64,000 bases of DNA from assembly GCA_040385645.1 (NCBI GenBank), contig JAZKGZ010000012.1, positions 1 to 64,000 on the forward strand. The letters run 5' to 3'. Below are positions 41,555-50,977 of the stretch, piece after piece. Under the pieces are notes generated by a model that saw only the letters and a list, made by a program, of their open reading frames with translations, was not told the DNA's origin and made no database searches. The DNA is from JANXSS01 sp040385645 (GTDB lineage Bacteria > Pseudomonadota > Gammaproteobacteria > Burkholderiales > Burkholderiaceae_D). The position numbers and the translations under genes were made by a program. The stretch's first letter is position 1. Each line of letters opens with the position of its first letter.

Positions 41555-42568
41555 TCAAGCAGGACGTTTGGCGACGTTGGTAGTGATCCAGTCGAGCATG
41601 TCGCTCCAGATTTTGCCGGATTCGGCTTCGGTGGGCATCGCCAGGGCGTTGGGCAACTCGATGGTGATGACAGGAATGTTTTTGAACTTGCCGCTGTAGT
41701 TACCGAGCGAGCCGGGGTAGATACCGACCGGGTTGAGCAACAACCTCCCAAAGCGCTGTGGTGCCGGAGCGGGACCGTCGAAATCGAGCACGCCGAACGG
41801 CGCGTGAACGGAGATGATGACGTGCGGCTTGAAACGTTGGATTTCGTCGTTTACCCAGCGCGACTCCGGCTCGGACAGCGGTGTTTTGCCAGGAAAGCGG
41901 CGTGGATCGCTGCCGGTTTCCTTAACCCAGTAGCGGGGTGCCTCGGTAGCCCAGTTCGGTGTCGGAAAATTACGGTTCAGATCAACACCGTTCGCATTGA
42001 CGCGCGTCGGTCTTGCAGCCAGCAGGCCGTCCGGATTCAGTAGTGGCACCACTTTCCAGTCGAACTGCGGCGCAGTGTTGGTTGCTGCAACGTTCGCAGT
42101 GCTATTTACAGTGCTGGTCGCAGTTGTGTTCGCAGTTGTATTGTCGATCAACTGCATCCACTGAAAAACCACCGCGGTTGCCGTCAGCTCGTCGCCATGA
42201 ATACCGCCGATAAGCAGGATTCTCGGTGGTGCAACGGCGGGACGGCTGGCGTCTTTGCTTTTTGGTGGCGAGAAGCGACGTACAAGGATTGGAAATCCAT
42301 TGCGCGAGCGCCCACCGCTGGCTACCAGCGCGCTTTTGCGGCAATCCGTCGCTGCCACTAATTTAAGCCGATCGCTCACACGTTGACACGCCAGCGCCGC
42401 TTCGCCCTTTAACGCAGGTTGGGAAGCCGCTTTCGACTCCGGTTTGGCTGCCACCGCAGTCGACACCGATAACCACAGCAGCAGCCATAGCGACAACCAC
42501 GGTAGCAACGCGACGACATGACGGCGGCTCGCCTGAAAACAACTGGCACGAATGGAAAAGGGTTGCAT
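41555..42568 (-). CDS. M14 family zinc carboxypeptidase (murein peptide amidase A-like)
   Basis: Periplasmic metallopeptidase probably acting on peptidoglycan peptides. 337 residues. Long N-terminal signal (VVALLPWLSLWLLLWLSVSTAVAA), Zn site GGIHGDELTA (H-x2-E), substrate-binding ANGVDLNRNFPT, third Zn His in IISVHAPFGVLDFDG, and the catalytic Glu in ITIELPNAL. Between the first zinc motif and FDWKVVPLLNPDGL there is an Asn/Thr/Ala insert made by a 12-bp minisatellite. The start at 42568, 19 bases after metK, is preferred; no strong ribosome site. Confidence 0.88.
   Translation of the reverse strand: MQPFSIRASCFQASRRHVVALLPWLSLWLLLWLSVSTAVAAKPESKAASQPALKGEAALACQRVSDRLKLVAATDCRKSALVASGGRSRNGFPILVRRFSPPKSKDASRPAVAPPRILLIGGIHGDELTATAVVFQWMQLIDNTTANTTATSTVNSTANVAATNTAPQFDWKVVPLLNPDGLLAARPTRVNANGVDLNRNFPTPNWATEAPRYWVKETGSDPRRFPGKTPLSEPESRWVNDEIQRFKPHVIISVHAPFGVLDFDGPAPAPQRFGRLLLNPVGIYPGSLGNYSGKFKNIPVITIELPNALAMPTEAESGKIWSDMLDWITTNVAKRPA
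42071..42142 (-). repeat. Six 12-bp in-frame repeats inside the M14 peptidase gene
   Basis: In the coding sense the units are AATACAACTGCG, AACACAACTGCG, ACCAGCACTGTA, AATAGCACTGCG, AACGTTGCAGCA and ACCAACACTGCG. They encode NTTA, NTTA, TSTV, NSTA, NVAA and TNTA. The array forms a loop between the first zinc motif and the strand leading to LLNPDG. Confidence 0.9.
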
Positions 42569-42587
42569 CAGAGTTGCGCCATGATGG

Positions 42588-43751
<1,164 letters not shown>

Positions 43752-43800
43752 CACAGACTCCTTGTTGGTATACATGTCGCGCCCAACCACTTGAGCCTGC

Positions 43801-43853
43801 GACGCTTTAGCGAAATTTATATACCGCCTCGCAAGTTGTCTTTAACTCGGCGG
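43801..43853 (-). ncRNA. SAM-II-like riboswitch in the metK leader
   Basis: Read on the minus strand: CCGCC at 43853, a loop GAGTTAAAGACAACTTGCGA, then GGCGG closing a 5-bp P1 stem, then TATATAAATTTC, GCTAAAG and CGTC. This matches the SAM-II layout: stem, U/A-rich loop, stem, AUAAAU linker and GCUAAA. Two pseudoknot pairings are available: GAC of the loop with GTC at the 3' end, and GCGA with TCGC. The ribosome site is about 40 bases farther on, more than in typical SAM-II. SAM-V shares this core. The family call rests on hand alignment. Confidence 0.7.
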
Positions 43854-43932
43854 ATACAACAGCAACGCAACAACAGGGCAACGCCCAATACCTCGCTACC
43901 TTCGGTCTTCAAAGCTCTATTGCATCTGTGAT

Positions 43933-43961
43933 ATTTTACGCTGCCTGAAAACCGCAGTCAA
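43933..43961 (-). promoter_or_regulatory. Promoter of metK
   Basis: -35 TTGACT (43961-43956), 17-base spacer, -10 TAAAAT (43938-43933) on the minus strand. It is the best promoter pair in the window. The predicted start near 43926 gives a leader of about 175 bases containing the SAM-II-like element. Confidence 0.75.
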
Positions 43962-44015
43962 AATAACGATCGCTTTTGCTCCACTTACCTCCTTTTTTGT
44001 TCGGCTCGCCTACTG

Positions 44016-44855
44016 ATGCTGGTTAAGCTTTTCCGGTTGCTGTCGCACCTGCCTCTGCATTGGCTGCATCGGCTAGGTGCCGCGCTCGGTTGGCTTGTGT
44101 ATCTACTCGCACCTTCCTATCGGAGACGGCTGCAGTCGAACCTGCATCGTGGTGGTTATTCGGCAGTGCGTGGCACAGCGATCGCGGAAGCCGGCAAGAG
44201 TCTACTGGAGCTGGCGTTCGTCTGGTGTGCGCCGCCACAGCGCGTTTTGCAAACCGCGCAGGTAGCGCATTGGGACCTCGCGCAAACGGCGTTAGAAAGC
44301 GGGCGCGGGGTAATTTTCCTGACACCGCATTTGGGATGCTTCGAAATCATTGCACAAGTGATCGCCGCGCGCGTACCGCTGACCGCGCTCTATCGAGCCC
44401 CTCGAAAAAATGCGCTCAAGCCGCTGATCGAAGGCGCACGATCGCGCCCCAATTTAATTCTGGCATCTGCCGACCTGCGGGGCGTACGCACTTTGCTCAA
44501 AACGTTGAAAAGCGGTGCCGCGATCGGCTTGTTGCCGGACCAGGTGCCGCAAAATGGCGAAGGCGTATGGGCCGATTTTTTCGGTACACCGGCCTACACC
44601 ATGACCCTGCCGGCGAAATTGCAGCGCATGACCGGGGCCATCGTCATTCTTGCCTATGCGCAGCGTCTGGCTCGAGGTGCCGGTTTTGCGGTACGTTTCG
44701 CCGCCTGTCCGCCATTCGAAGGCGATTCGCCGCAACAACAGGCATACGCGCTGAACCAAGCCATGGAAGCATTGATCGCTCGTTGTCCGGCGCAATATTT
44801 TTGGAGCTACAACCGTTTCAAAACGCCTGCGGGTGTCTTGAAAGACACGCCATGA
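44016..44855 (+). CDS. lpxL: Lipid A biosynthesis acyltransferase (LpxL/HtrB family), first copy
   Basis: Inner-membrane acyltransferase that adds secondary acyl chains to lipid A. 279 residues. N-terminal membrane segment (LGAALGWLVYLLAPSYR), active-site HLGCFE (HX4E) near residue 110, LYRAPRKNALKPLI, and LPDQVPQNGEGVWADFFGTPAYT. It is divergent from metK and overlaps the second copy by 4 bases (ATGA). Only about a quarter of positions agree with the second copy by eye, so the two probably use different acyl chains or positions. Confidence 0.9.
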   Translation: MLVKLFRLLSHLPLHWLHRLGAALGWLVYLLAPSYRRRLQSNLHRGGYSAVRGTAIAEAGKSLLELAFVWCAPPQRVLQTAQVAHWDLAQTALESGRGVIFLTPHLGCFEIIAQVIAARVPLTALYRAPRKNALKPLIEGARSRPNLILASADLRGVRTLLKTLKSGAAIGLLPDQVPQNGEGVWADFFGTPAYTMTLPAKLQRMTGAIVILAYAQRLARGAGFAVRFAACPPFEGDSPQQQAYALNQAMEALIARCPAQYFWSYNRFKTPAGVLKDTP

Positions 44856-45727
44856 GAGTACTGCTGGCCCTGCTGTGGCTGCTGCACTGGCTTCCTTTGC
44901 CGATCCTTGGAAGGCTAGGCGAAGCTGTCGGCAGCCTGCTATTCATCGTCATGCGACCGCGGCGTCAAGTCACACTGATCAATTTAAATTTATGTCTGCC
45001 GACGTTGTCGGAGCGCCAGCGCCGACGCATCGCCGTGCAGCATTTCAGAGCTTACGCACGCAGCATCATCGAGCGTGGCGTACTGTGGTGGGCATCGCCA
45101 AGGCGACTGCGACGCTTGATAAAAATCGAGGCTGATGCGCCTGTAGAAACATACCTCGGCAAACCCTTGATTTTTCTTTGTCCGCATTTCGTCTGCCTGG
45201 ATGTCGCCGGCGTGGCGATCGCGCTCGATCATCCGGCATGTTCGATGTACACGCCACAGCGTAACGCGATATTCGATCGGGCATTACGTCGAGGACGAGA
45301 ACGCTTTCAGCCGGTGAAATTGTTTTCCAGAGCAGACGGCATCAAACCGGTAATTCGTGCGATGCGGCAGGGATTGCCATTTTTCATGCTGCCGGATATG
45401 GATTTCGGCATGCAGAACGCCGCCTTCGTCACGTTCTTCGGCCATCCTGCGGCAACGCTCACTGCCACGGCGCGTATCGCTGCAGCCACCGATGCCATCG
45501 TAGTGCCGGTAGTGGCAAGTTACCTGCCGCATTATCGCGGCTGGCAGGTACGTTTTCACCCGTGCTGGAAAGATTATCCAGGCCCGGACATACTCGCCGC
45601 GACCCAGCGCATGAACGATTTCATCGAAGCGCAGGTGCGAGCCTCCCCCGCAGAATATCTTTGGACACACAAGCGTTTCAAAACTCGTCCACCGGGCCTG
45701 CCGGACGTGTATGGCCGAACGCTATAA
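44852..45727 (+). CDS. lpxL: Lipid A biosynthesis acyltransferase (LpxL/HtrB family), second copy
   Basis: 291 residues. Membrane helix LLWLLHWLPLPILGRLGEAVGSLLFIVM, catalytic HFVCLD (HX4D), YTPQRNAIFDRALRRGRERF, and LPDMDFGMQNAAFVTFFGHPAATL. The frame is open upstream through the first copy, but the ATG at 44852 is coupled to its stop and starts the homologous protein. dapF follows by 7 bases. Confidence 0.92.
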   Translation: MRVLLALLWLLHWLPLPILGRLGEAVGSLLFIVMRPRRQVTLINLNLCLPTLSERQRRRIAVQHFRAYARSIIERGVLWWASPRRLRRLIKIEADAPVETYLGKPLIFLCPHFVCLDVAGVAIALDHPACSMYTPQRNAIFDRALRRGRERFQPVKLFSRADGIKPVIRAMRQGLPFFMLPDMDFGMQNAAFVTFFGHPAATLTATARIAAATDAIVVPVVASYLPHYRGWQVRFHPCWKDYPGPDILAATQRMNDFIEAQVRASPAEYLWTHKRFKTRPPGLPDVYGRTL

Positions 45728-45734
45728 TCTGTCG

Positions 45735-46592
45735 ATGAAACTCAAATTCACCAAGATGCACGGTGCCGGTAACGATTTCATCGTTATCGACGCGACCAGC
45801 CAAGGCCTGACACTGTCGCCGCAGCAATGGCAACGACTGGCCGATCGCCGCTTCGGCATCGGTGCCGATCAGATACTGGTGGTGGAAGCGGCACGAACGG
45901 CCGGCGTCGATTTCCGCTACAGGATTTATAACGCCGATGGTGGCGAAGTCGAGCAATGCGGCAACGGTGCACGGGCATTCATGAAGTTCGTAACCGACCG
46001 AAAACTAACGCAAAAAACGTCGATCCGGGTCGAGACGATGGCCGGCGTCATTACACCGGTGTTGCAAGCCGACGGCCAGGTTACGGTTGATATGGGGGCA
46101 CCAGTCACTGCACCGGAACTGGTTCCCTTCGATATACAACACTTGGTGCCACGCGTTGTCGGCAGTGAGCAATTGTGGCCGCTAGAAGTCGCCGGCCGTA
46201 CGATCTGGATCGGCGCGCTGTCCATGGGTAACCCGCATGCGGTGCAGGAAGTCGAGAATGTAGATACGGTGCCAGTGGTGCAGGACGGTCCGTTGATCGA
46301 AAGCCATGTGCGTTTCCCGCAACGGGTCAATGCCGGATTCATGCAAATTCTCGCGCGCGACAAAATTCGCCTGCGAGTATTCGAGCGGGGTGCCGGCGAA
46401 ACGCTGGCCTGCGGCACCGGTGCCTGTGCAGCAGTCGTCAGCGGCATTCGACGGGGCTTACTGGACCCCGAGGTGATCGTTGAAACCCGCGGCGGCGTCT
46501 TGACCATCGCCTGGGCTGGCGACCACGCTCCGGTACAGTTGACCGGGCCCGCAGTCACGGTATTCGAAGGCGAAATCGAACTCGCCGCTTGA
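45735..46592 (+). CDS. dapF: Diaminopimelate epimerase
   Basis: Interconverts LL- and meso-diaminopimelate for lysine and peptidoglycan. 285 residues. Start MKLKFTKMHGAGNDFIVID is the standard N-terminus; the first catalytic Cys is in EQCGNGARAF and the second in ACGTGACAAVV. The codon at 45735 is chosen over an in-frame ATG at 45711. It is followed by DUF484 and xerC, an old conserved neighbourhood (dapF-yigA-xerC in E. coli). Confidence 0.97.
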   Translation: MKLKFTKMHGAGNDFIVIDATSQGLTLSPQQWQRLADRRFGIGADQILVVEAARTAGVDFRYRIYNADGGEVEQCGNGARAFMKFVTDRKLTQKTSIRVETMAGVITPVLQADGQVTVDMGAPVTAPELVPFDIQHLVPRVVGSEQLWPLEVAGRTIWIGALSMGNPHAVQEVENVDTVPVVQDGPLIESHVRFPQRVNAGFMQILARDKIRLRVFERGAGETLACGTGACAAVVSGIRRGLLDPEVIVETRGGVLTIAWAGDHAPVQLTGPAVTVFEGEIELAA

Positions 46593-46747
46593 AGGTATCG
46601 GTGCATTCCATGTCGTATTGCCGCAGCCGTGGCTTTTTGGCCGCTGCTCTCGGACCCGCAAGCGGTTTTTCCCGGTAATATGATGACCAAATTAGCGGCA
46701 ACCAATCACTCCCGCCGACTACACCACTGATTTTTATTGACCTTCCG

Positions 46748-47416
46748 ATGACGCTCCCTCTGGATTCAAACGATGTAGCCCAATTCCTGGCACAACATCC
46801 TAATTTTTTCGACCAGCACCCCGACTTGTTGACAAGTCTGCGACTTAACACGCCACTAGGCGGCAGAACCTTGTCGTTGCAGGAACGCCAGATGGAAGTA
46901 TTGCGCGAAAAGATCAAGGTCATGGAACTGCGTCTGGCGGAACTGCTACGCATGGGGGAAGAAAATGATGCGATCTCAGCGAAATTTCAACATTGGACAC
47001 GTAGTTTGCTACTGGCACGAAACGATATCGATTTGCCACACATCCTGATCACGCAATTGCAAAGCACGTTCAGCGTGCCGCATGCCACCTTGCGAATCTG
47101 GAACGTAGCGCCCAAGTTCGAGCAGGCCTGGTTCGCCCGGGAGGTATCTACCGATGCCCGCATATTCTGCAACAGCTTGAGCACACCTTTTTGCGGATTG
47201 AACAACGATTTCGAAGCTGCCTCCTGGCTCGAAGACGCACCAGCGGTGATGTCGCTGGCGATGCTTCCGCTGCGCGTGGGTGCGGCACCGGATGCGTTCG
47301 GTCTGCTGGTATTGGGGTCGGCCGATCCGCAACGTTTTGCTGCGGACCTGGCTACTGATTTTTTGATGAAAATCAGTGAAACCAGTAGCGCAGCGCTGAC
47401 CTGCCTGCTCGACTGA
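46748..47416 (+). CDS. DUF484 family protein
   Basis: 222 residues. Helical N-terminus DVAQFLAQHPNFFDQHPDLLTSLRL, a coiled stretch LSLQERQMEVLREKIKVMELRLAELL, then a GAF-like region with LVLGSADPQRFAADLATDFL. The same motif occurs in the cyclase at 5105. DUF484 genes between dapF and xerC are widespread, function unknown. A gap of 155 bases separates it from dapF and 4 bases from xerC. No clear terminator or promoter in the gap. Confidence 0.92.
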   Translation: MTLPLDSNDVAQFLAQHPNFFDQHPDLLTSLRLNTPLGGRTLSLQERQMEVLREKIKVMELRLAELLRMGEENDAISAKFQHWTRSLLLARNDIDLPHILITQLQSTFSVPHATLRIWNVAPKFEQAWFAREVSTDARIFCNSLSTPFCGLNNDFEAASWLEDAPAVMSLAMLPLRVGAAPDAFGLLVLGSADPQRFAADLATDFLMKISETSSAALTCLLD

Positions 47417-47420
47417 GCAA

Positions 47421-48479
47421 GTGAAGTTAAAGATCGATGCGGTCGATCCGGAAGAACAGTCGGCAGTCGGCGGCAACGCTGAAAAATTGTCGGCCTACTT
47501 CGAAAGCCTACGCAGCCAGCGGCACCTGTCGCCTCATACGGTGTCGAATTATGGCCGCGATCTGGCAGAGCTGACGACCATGCTGGCCGCTGCAGAGACT
47601 AGTACCGCGGCCGATAGCAACTCGATTTTGGTACCGAGATTTGCCACTGTCACCCAAGCGCAGATCCGACGATGTGCGTCGCAGCTGCATGCACGCGGCT
47701 TGAGCGCTCGCTCGATCGCGCGCAAGCTTTCGGCCTGGCGCGGGTTCTTCGACTGGCTGGCGGAATCGACCGACCTACCGGCGAATCCGGTGGATGGCGT
47801 GAAAGCACCCAAACGCCGCAAACCTTTACCGAAAGCGCTATCGGCCGACGACGCAGTGCGACTGGTGTCGAATAAGCCGGTGCCGACCGTTCGGCGCGCG
47901 TCGGCGACGCAATCGATGCTGGCGCTCGACCGTGCGGCGGCAGCCTGCAATTACGCGATGTTCGAGTTGCTTTATTCCAGTGGCTTGCGGGTATCCGAAC
48001 TGGTAGGACTGGATGTGCGCTATGCGCAGGACCACGCCGGCGCATCTGCAGGATGGATAGATTTTGCCGCACATGAAGTCATCGTCACAGGCAAGGGCGG
48101 CAAGATGCGCATGGTGCCGGTCGGCAAAGCTGCCATCGAGGCTTTGAAAAAATGGATCGCCATTCGGGAAACGATTGTCGGCCTCGACACGCAAGCATTG
48201 TTCGTCAGCGGCCGAGGCGGTCGGATGTCGGCGCGATTGGTGCAGACACGCCTGAAGGCACATGCGCAGGCGCTTGGCATCCCGGTGGATGTACATCCTC
48301 ACGTGCTGCGCCATTCCTTCGCTTCGCATGTGTTGCAATCGTCTGGCGACCTGCGTGCAGTTCAAGAAATGCTGGGACACGCCTCGATCACTTCCACCCA
48401 AATCTACACTTCGCTTGATTTCCAGCGTCTGGCACAGGTGTATGATGCGGCCCACCCGCGTGCACGCAGAAAGACTTGA
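47421..48479 (+). CDS. xerC: Tyrosine recombinase XerC
   Basis: Resolves chromosome dimers at dif with XerD. 352 residues from a GTG start. N-terminal SAM-like domain (LRSQRHLSPHTVSNYGRDLAEL), catalytic Arg in LLYSSGLRVSELVGLD, Lys region GKGGKMRMVPVG, HVLRHSFASH (His and second Arg), LGHASITSTQIYT with nucleophile Tyr. It is slightly longer than E. coli XerC because of inserted segments in both domains (ETSTAADSNSI and ASATQSMLALDRA). Position after DUF484 marks it as the chromosomal enzyme, not a mobile integrase. Confidence 0.95.
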   Translation: MKLKIDAVDPEEQSAVGGNAEKLSAYFESLRSQRHLSPHTVSNYGRDLAELTTMLAAAETSTAADSNSILVPRFATVTQAQIRRCASQLHARGLSARSIARKLSAWRGFFDWLAESTDLPANPVDGVKAPKRRKPLPKALSADDAVRLVSNKPVPTVRRASATQSMLALDRAAAACNYAMFELLYSSGLRVSELVGLDVRYAQDHAGASAGWIDFAAHEVIVTGKGGKMRMVPVGKAAIEALKKWIAIRETIVGLDTQALFVSGRGGRMSARLVQTRLKAHAQALGIPVDVHPHVLRHSFASHVLQSSGDLRAVQEMLGHASITSTQIYTSLDFQRLAQVYDAAHPRARRKT

Positions 48480-48583
48480 TTAGAACAATGTTTGGTATAA
48501 ACTGGCACCGCTTTTGTGGTGGCCGAGAATGCCTGCAGCGATGTCTATGATTATTGAAAACAAGATTGAAAATAAGAGGCGCT

Positions 48584-49195
48584 ATGAACGCAACCGTTAA
48601 AAAGCCTGCAAAAGCAGCCGTTGGCAAACGCTCCGCGCAGGACGGCAAAGACGCTACCCCCACCGAAGAGGTAAGCACCGAAGAGATGCGCTCCGACGAG
48701 CAACCGGGTACCAAAAATGCCGGTGCAGAATCGCCGGATAAGATCGACAAACCCCCAAAATCAGTTTCCATTGTCGGCACCGACGGCGTTTTACTTACCG
48801 AAGCCCAGATCTTGAAGATGGGCGAAAAAGATTACATGAATCCGGCACAACTGGCATTTTTCAAGGCGCGTTTGCAGCAACTCGAACGCGATCTGCTGAG
48901 AAATGCCGGTGAAACGACCGAACATCTGAGGGAAACGGTGCTGGTTCCAGACCCGGCCGACCGGGCAACCATCGAAGAGGAACACGCACTCGAACTGCGT
49001 ACGCGTGATCGCGAGCGAAAATTGCTCAAAAAAGTGCAGCAATCGATTACCAGTATCGATGGCGGCGAGTATGGTTGGTGCGAAGAAACGGGTGAACCAA
49101 TCGGCATTCCCCGCCTGCTTGCACGTCCGACGGCGACGCTTTCTCTGGAAGCTCAGCAACGACGCGAGCTCAAGCAAAAGCTTTACGGCGATTGA
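48584..49195 (+). CDS. dksA: RNA polymerase-binding transcription factor DksA
   Basis: Works with ppGpp to adjust rRNA and amino-acid promoters. 203 residues; the N-terminal 70 are charged and low complexity (VKKPAKAAVGKRSAQDGKD), then a coiled-coil domain (AFFKARLQQLERDLLRNAGETTEHLRETV) with the tip DPADRATIEEE. The C-terminal finger has only one cysteine, GWCEETGEPIG, and LSLEAQ where E. coli has CIDC, so zinc is probably not bound. The ATG at 48584 has AAGAGG upstream. Confidence 0.94.
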   Translation: MNATVKKPAKAAVGKRSAQDGKDATPTEEVSTEEMRSDEQPGTKNAGAESPDKIDKPPKSVSIVGTDGVLLTEAQILKMGEKDYMNPAQLAFFKARLQQLERDLLRNAGETTEHLRETVLVPDPADRATIEEEHALELRTRDRERKLLKKVQQSITSIDGGEYGWCEETGEPIGIPRLLARPTATLSLEAQQRRELKQKLYGD

Positions 49196-49203
49196 TGCGC
49201 CTG

Positions 49204-49223
49204 CCGGCCGTGCCGACGGCCGG
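49204..49223 (+). terminator. Strong hairpin after dksA
   Basis: Stem CCGGCCGT / ACGGCCGG around GCCG, 8 perfect pairs, all but one G-C, starting 8 bases after the dksA stop. There is no T run after it, so Rho-independent termination is uncertain. Confidence 0.5.
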
Positions 49224-49395
49224 TGTCGACTAATGCACAGGCATGGTCGCTGCGCATCCGGTTTTTCGATCATCGCGTCTTTGCAGACCCAAGCTTTCCC
49301 CTACCTATTGTTCGCAATTCTTTCCTGAACGTATTATCGCGCTATAATTTAGTGCTGGTTTGACCGAACCGGTGTTGGATTCGATCAGGGACTAC

Positions 49396-50727
49396 ATGGG
49401 AATTTTCTCGCTGTTTGGGAAGAAACATGGTGATCCGGCTGCCAAGCCAGCAGCCGACACACCTGCACGTGCGCAGCCCGACGAATTGGTCCGGGATAGC
49501 GAGCCCCCAAGCGGCTCTATGCGGGAAAATGCCGCGTCCGAGCGCCGTCAGGCAGCGCAGGCGACTGCGCTGAAGATCGATGCGATCGAATCCGAAATGT
49601 CGTCCGAGTTCGTGCGCCCCAATGCGCAGACAGAAAAGCCATCTTCCGCGCAACCGCCCGCACCGCCGGATATGCTGTTGTCGGCAGATACGATCTTGGC
49701 CACACCTGCCATTCAGGCAATACTCGAAGACGTACCGTTGTTCGAGGAAGCAGCGATTTTGTTTGCCAACGGTCAGACCGAGATAGTCGAGCACCTGTTG
49801 AAAGATGCGATCGACGCCGACACGCTCGGCCCGGCTAGCATTACCGCGTGGGCGATGTTATTCGACCTGCATCAAATCAGCGGCAATCAGGCCGAATTCG
49901 AGCATCTTTCGATTTTATATGCCAGTCGTTTCGAGTCTTCGCCGCCGGCATGGATGTCGCTGGCGCTACCGGAATCGGGTACCGAGCCGCTGGCGCGCGC
50001 ACCTGCAGTGCCTTCAGTGGTGTTTAACGGCAAATTAGATGCCGGTATCGTAAAGTCTTTAGAAAAAGTGCGCAGTCTTGCAGAAAAGCACAGTGTGATC
50101 CGGCTAGAGTTTGGCCGAGTAGCCGAAGTCGATCCGATTGGCTGTGGCTTGTTGGTACGGGTGTTGGTGCAACTCAAAAAAACTGGCATCGATTTGGTTC
50201 TAGTCGGCGCACCGGAGTTGGTAAAAAAAATCAAAGCGATTTTAGTAGTCGGACGGCGCGACGAAACCGAAGCGCCTTGGTTGTTGCTGCTGGAGCTGCT
50301 GGCAATGATGAATCTGGAGCCTGCTTTCGAGGAAGCCAGCATCGACTATTGCGTGACCTTTGAAGTATCACCACCGGCGTTCGTAGCGCCGAAGAACAAG
50401 ATCACCGCACTGATGGAAGAGCCGCACCTGCCAGCTCTGGATGCGAACGTTGATATTTTCGTCATGCCGGCGTTGATTGAAGGACGCGCCGATTCGCTGG
50501 TTTCAACGTTAGGCGACTTCGTGTCCAGGCACAATCCGGCGCGTGTAGATTGTACTGCCCTGATGCGGGTCGACGTCAATGCGGCAGGCCAGCTACAAGC
50601 AGGCTTGCTACCACTTTCCGGTGACGGCCGTCGTATCGAATTCTTCAACGTGAACCACCTGGTGGCCGCGCTGCTAAATGTGGTCGGCTTGAAAAACCTG
50701 GTGCATATCTCGACGCGCAAAATTTGA
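49396..50727 (+). CDS. STAS-like domain protein upstream of hslVU
   Basis: 443 residues. N-terminal MGIFSLFGKKHGDP, a low-complexity region, then LSADTILATPAIQAILEDVPLFEEAAILFANG. A STAS-like segment is VVFNGKLDAGIVKSLEKV, IRLEFGRVAEVDPIGCGLLVRVLVQL, and a second similar one is VDCTALMRVDVNAAGQLQAGL and FFNVNHLVAALLNVVGL. This resembles anti-anti-sigma or MlaB-type domains, but no phosphorylatable serine is clear. TATAAT lies at 49343-49348 and AGGGA before the ATG. A TTG start at 49360 is less likely. Function unknown. Confidence 0.75.
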   Translation: MGIFSLFGKKHGDPAAKPAADTPARAQPDELVRDSEPPSGSMRENAASERRQAAQATALKIDAIESEMSSEFVRPNAQTEKPSSAQPPAPPDMLLSADTILATPAIQAILEDVPLFEEAAILFANGQTEIVEHLLKDAIDADTLGPASITAWAMLFDLHQISGNQAEFEHLSILYASRFESSPPAWMSLALPESGTEPLARAPAVPSVVFNGKLDAGIVKSLEKVRSLAEKHSVIRLEFGRVAEVDPIGCGLLVRVLVQLKKTGIDLVLVGAPELVKKIKAILVVGRRDETEAPWLLLLELLAMMNLEPAFEEASIDYCVTFEVSPPAFVAPKNKITALMEEPHLPALDANVDIFVMPALIEGRADSLVSTLGDFVSRHNPARVDCTALMRVDVNAAGQLQAGLLPLSGDGRRIEFFNVNHLVAALLNVVGLKNLVHISTRKI

Positions 50728-50753
50728 GTTGCAAGTAATTGAGTTGCGGCTAA
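50724..50753 (+). repeat. Two 15-bp repeats over the stop codon of the STAS-like gene
   Basis: TTGAGTTGCAAGTAA (50724-50738) followed by TTGAGTTGCGGCTAA (50739-50753), 12 of 15 identical. The real stop TGA (50725-50727) is in the first copy. Confidence 0.75.
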
Positions 50754-50782
50754 ATTAGGAAGTTTAGCTCGGTGAGTTTGAC

Positions 50783-50824
50783 CCTGCACCTCCGCTCCTG
50801 TACTTCTATTCCTATACCTCTGAC
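50783..50824 (+). repeat. Three degenerate 14-bp repeats before hslV
   Basis: CCTGCACCTCCGCT, CCTGTACTTCTATT and CCTATACCTCTGAC. They share CCTgtAC-TCT. No coding potential. The array ends just before the candidate heat-shock promoter. Confidence 0.55.
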
Positions 50825-50850
50825 CTTGTAATTGTCAAAGTCGCCCTCAT
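50825..50850 (+). promoter_or_regulatory. Candidate sigma-32 promoter of hslVU
   Basis: CTTGTA at 50825-50830, a 13-base spacer and CCCTCAT at 50844-50850, compared with the sigma-32 consensus CTTGAA-N13-15-CCCCATNT. One mismatch in the -35 and one or two in the -10. A leader of about 120 bases precedes hslV, otherwise empty (50851-50977). rpoH in the same window would supply the sigma factor. Confidence 0.5.
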
Positions 50851-50977
50851 CAATCTACGAGGCAGCATAACGCGCCTGATTGCATTGCCACACCCAACCC
50901 GTCGGCATTCGCGTTAGCATTGTTGCTGCACCACCGTTGAATCTCACATTTTTTATTCGTTTTTACCTGGACACAAC

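Noticed and set aside
43752..43774. Upstream in-frame ATG (MYTNKESV) as the metK start
   Set aside because: The strong AAGGAG ribosome site lies inside that extension and the family starts at MANDFLFTSESV.
44060..44851. Open frame upstream of and in frame with the second lpxL
   Set aside because: It overlaps the first lpxL in another frame, and has no domain; the real start is coupled at 44852.
47421..48479. xerC as a mobile-element integrase
   Set aside because: dapF-DUF484-xerC context and length fit the housekeeping recombinase; no attachment site or cargo.
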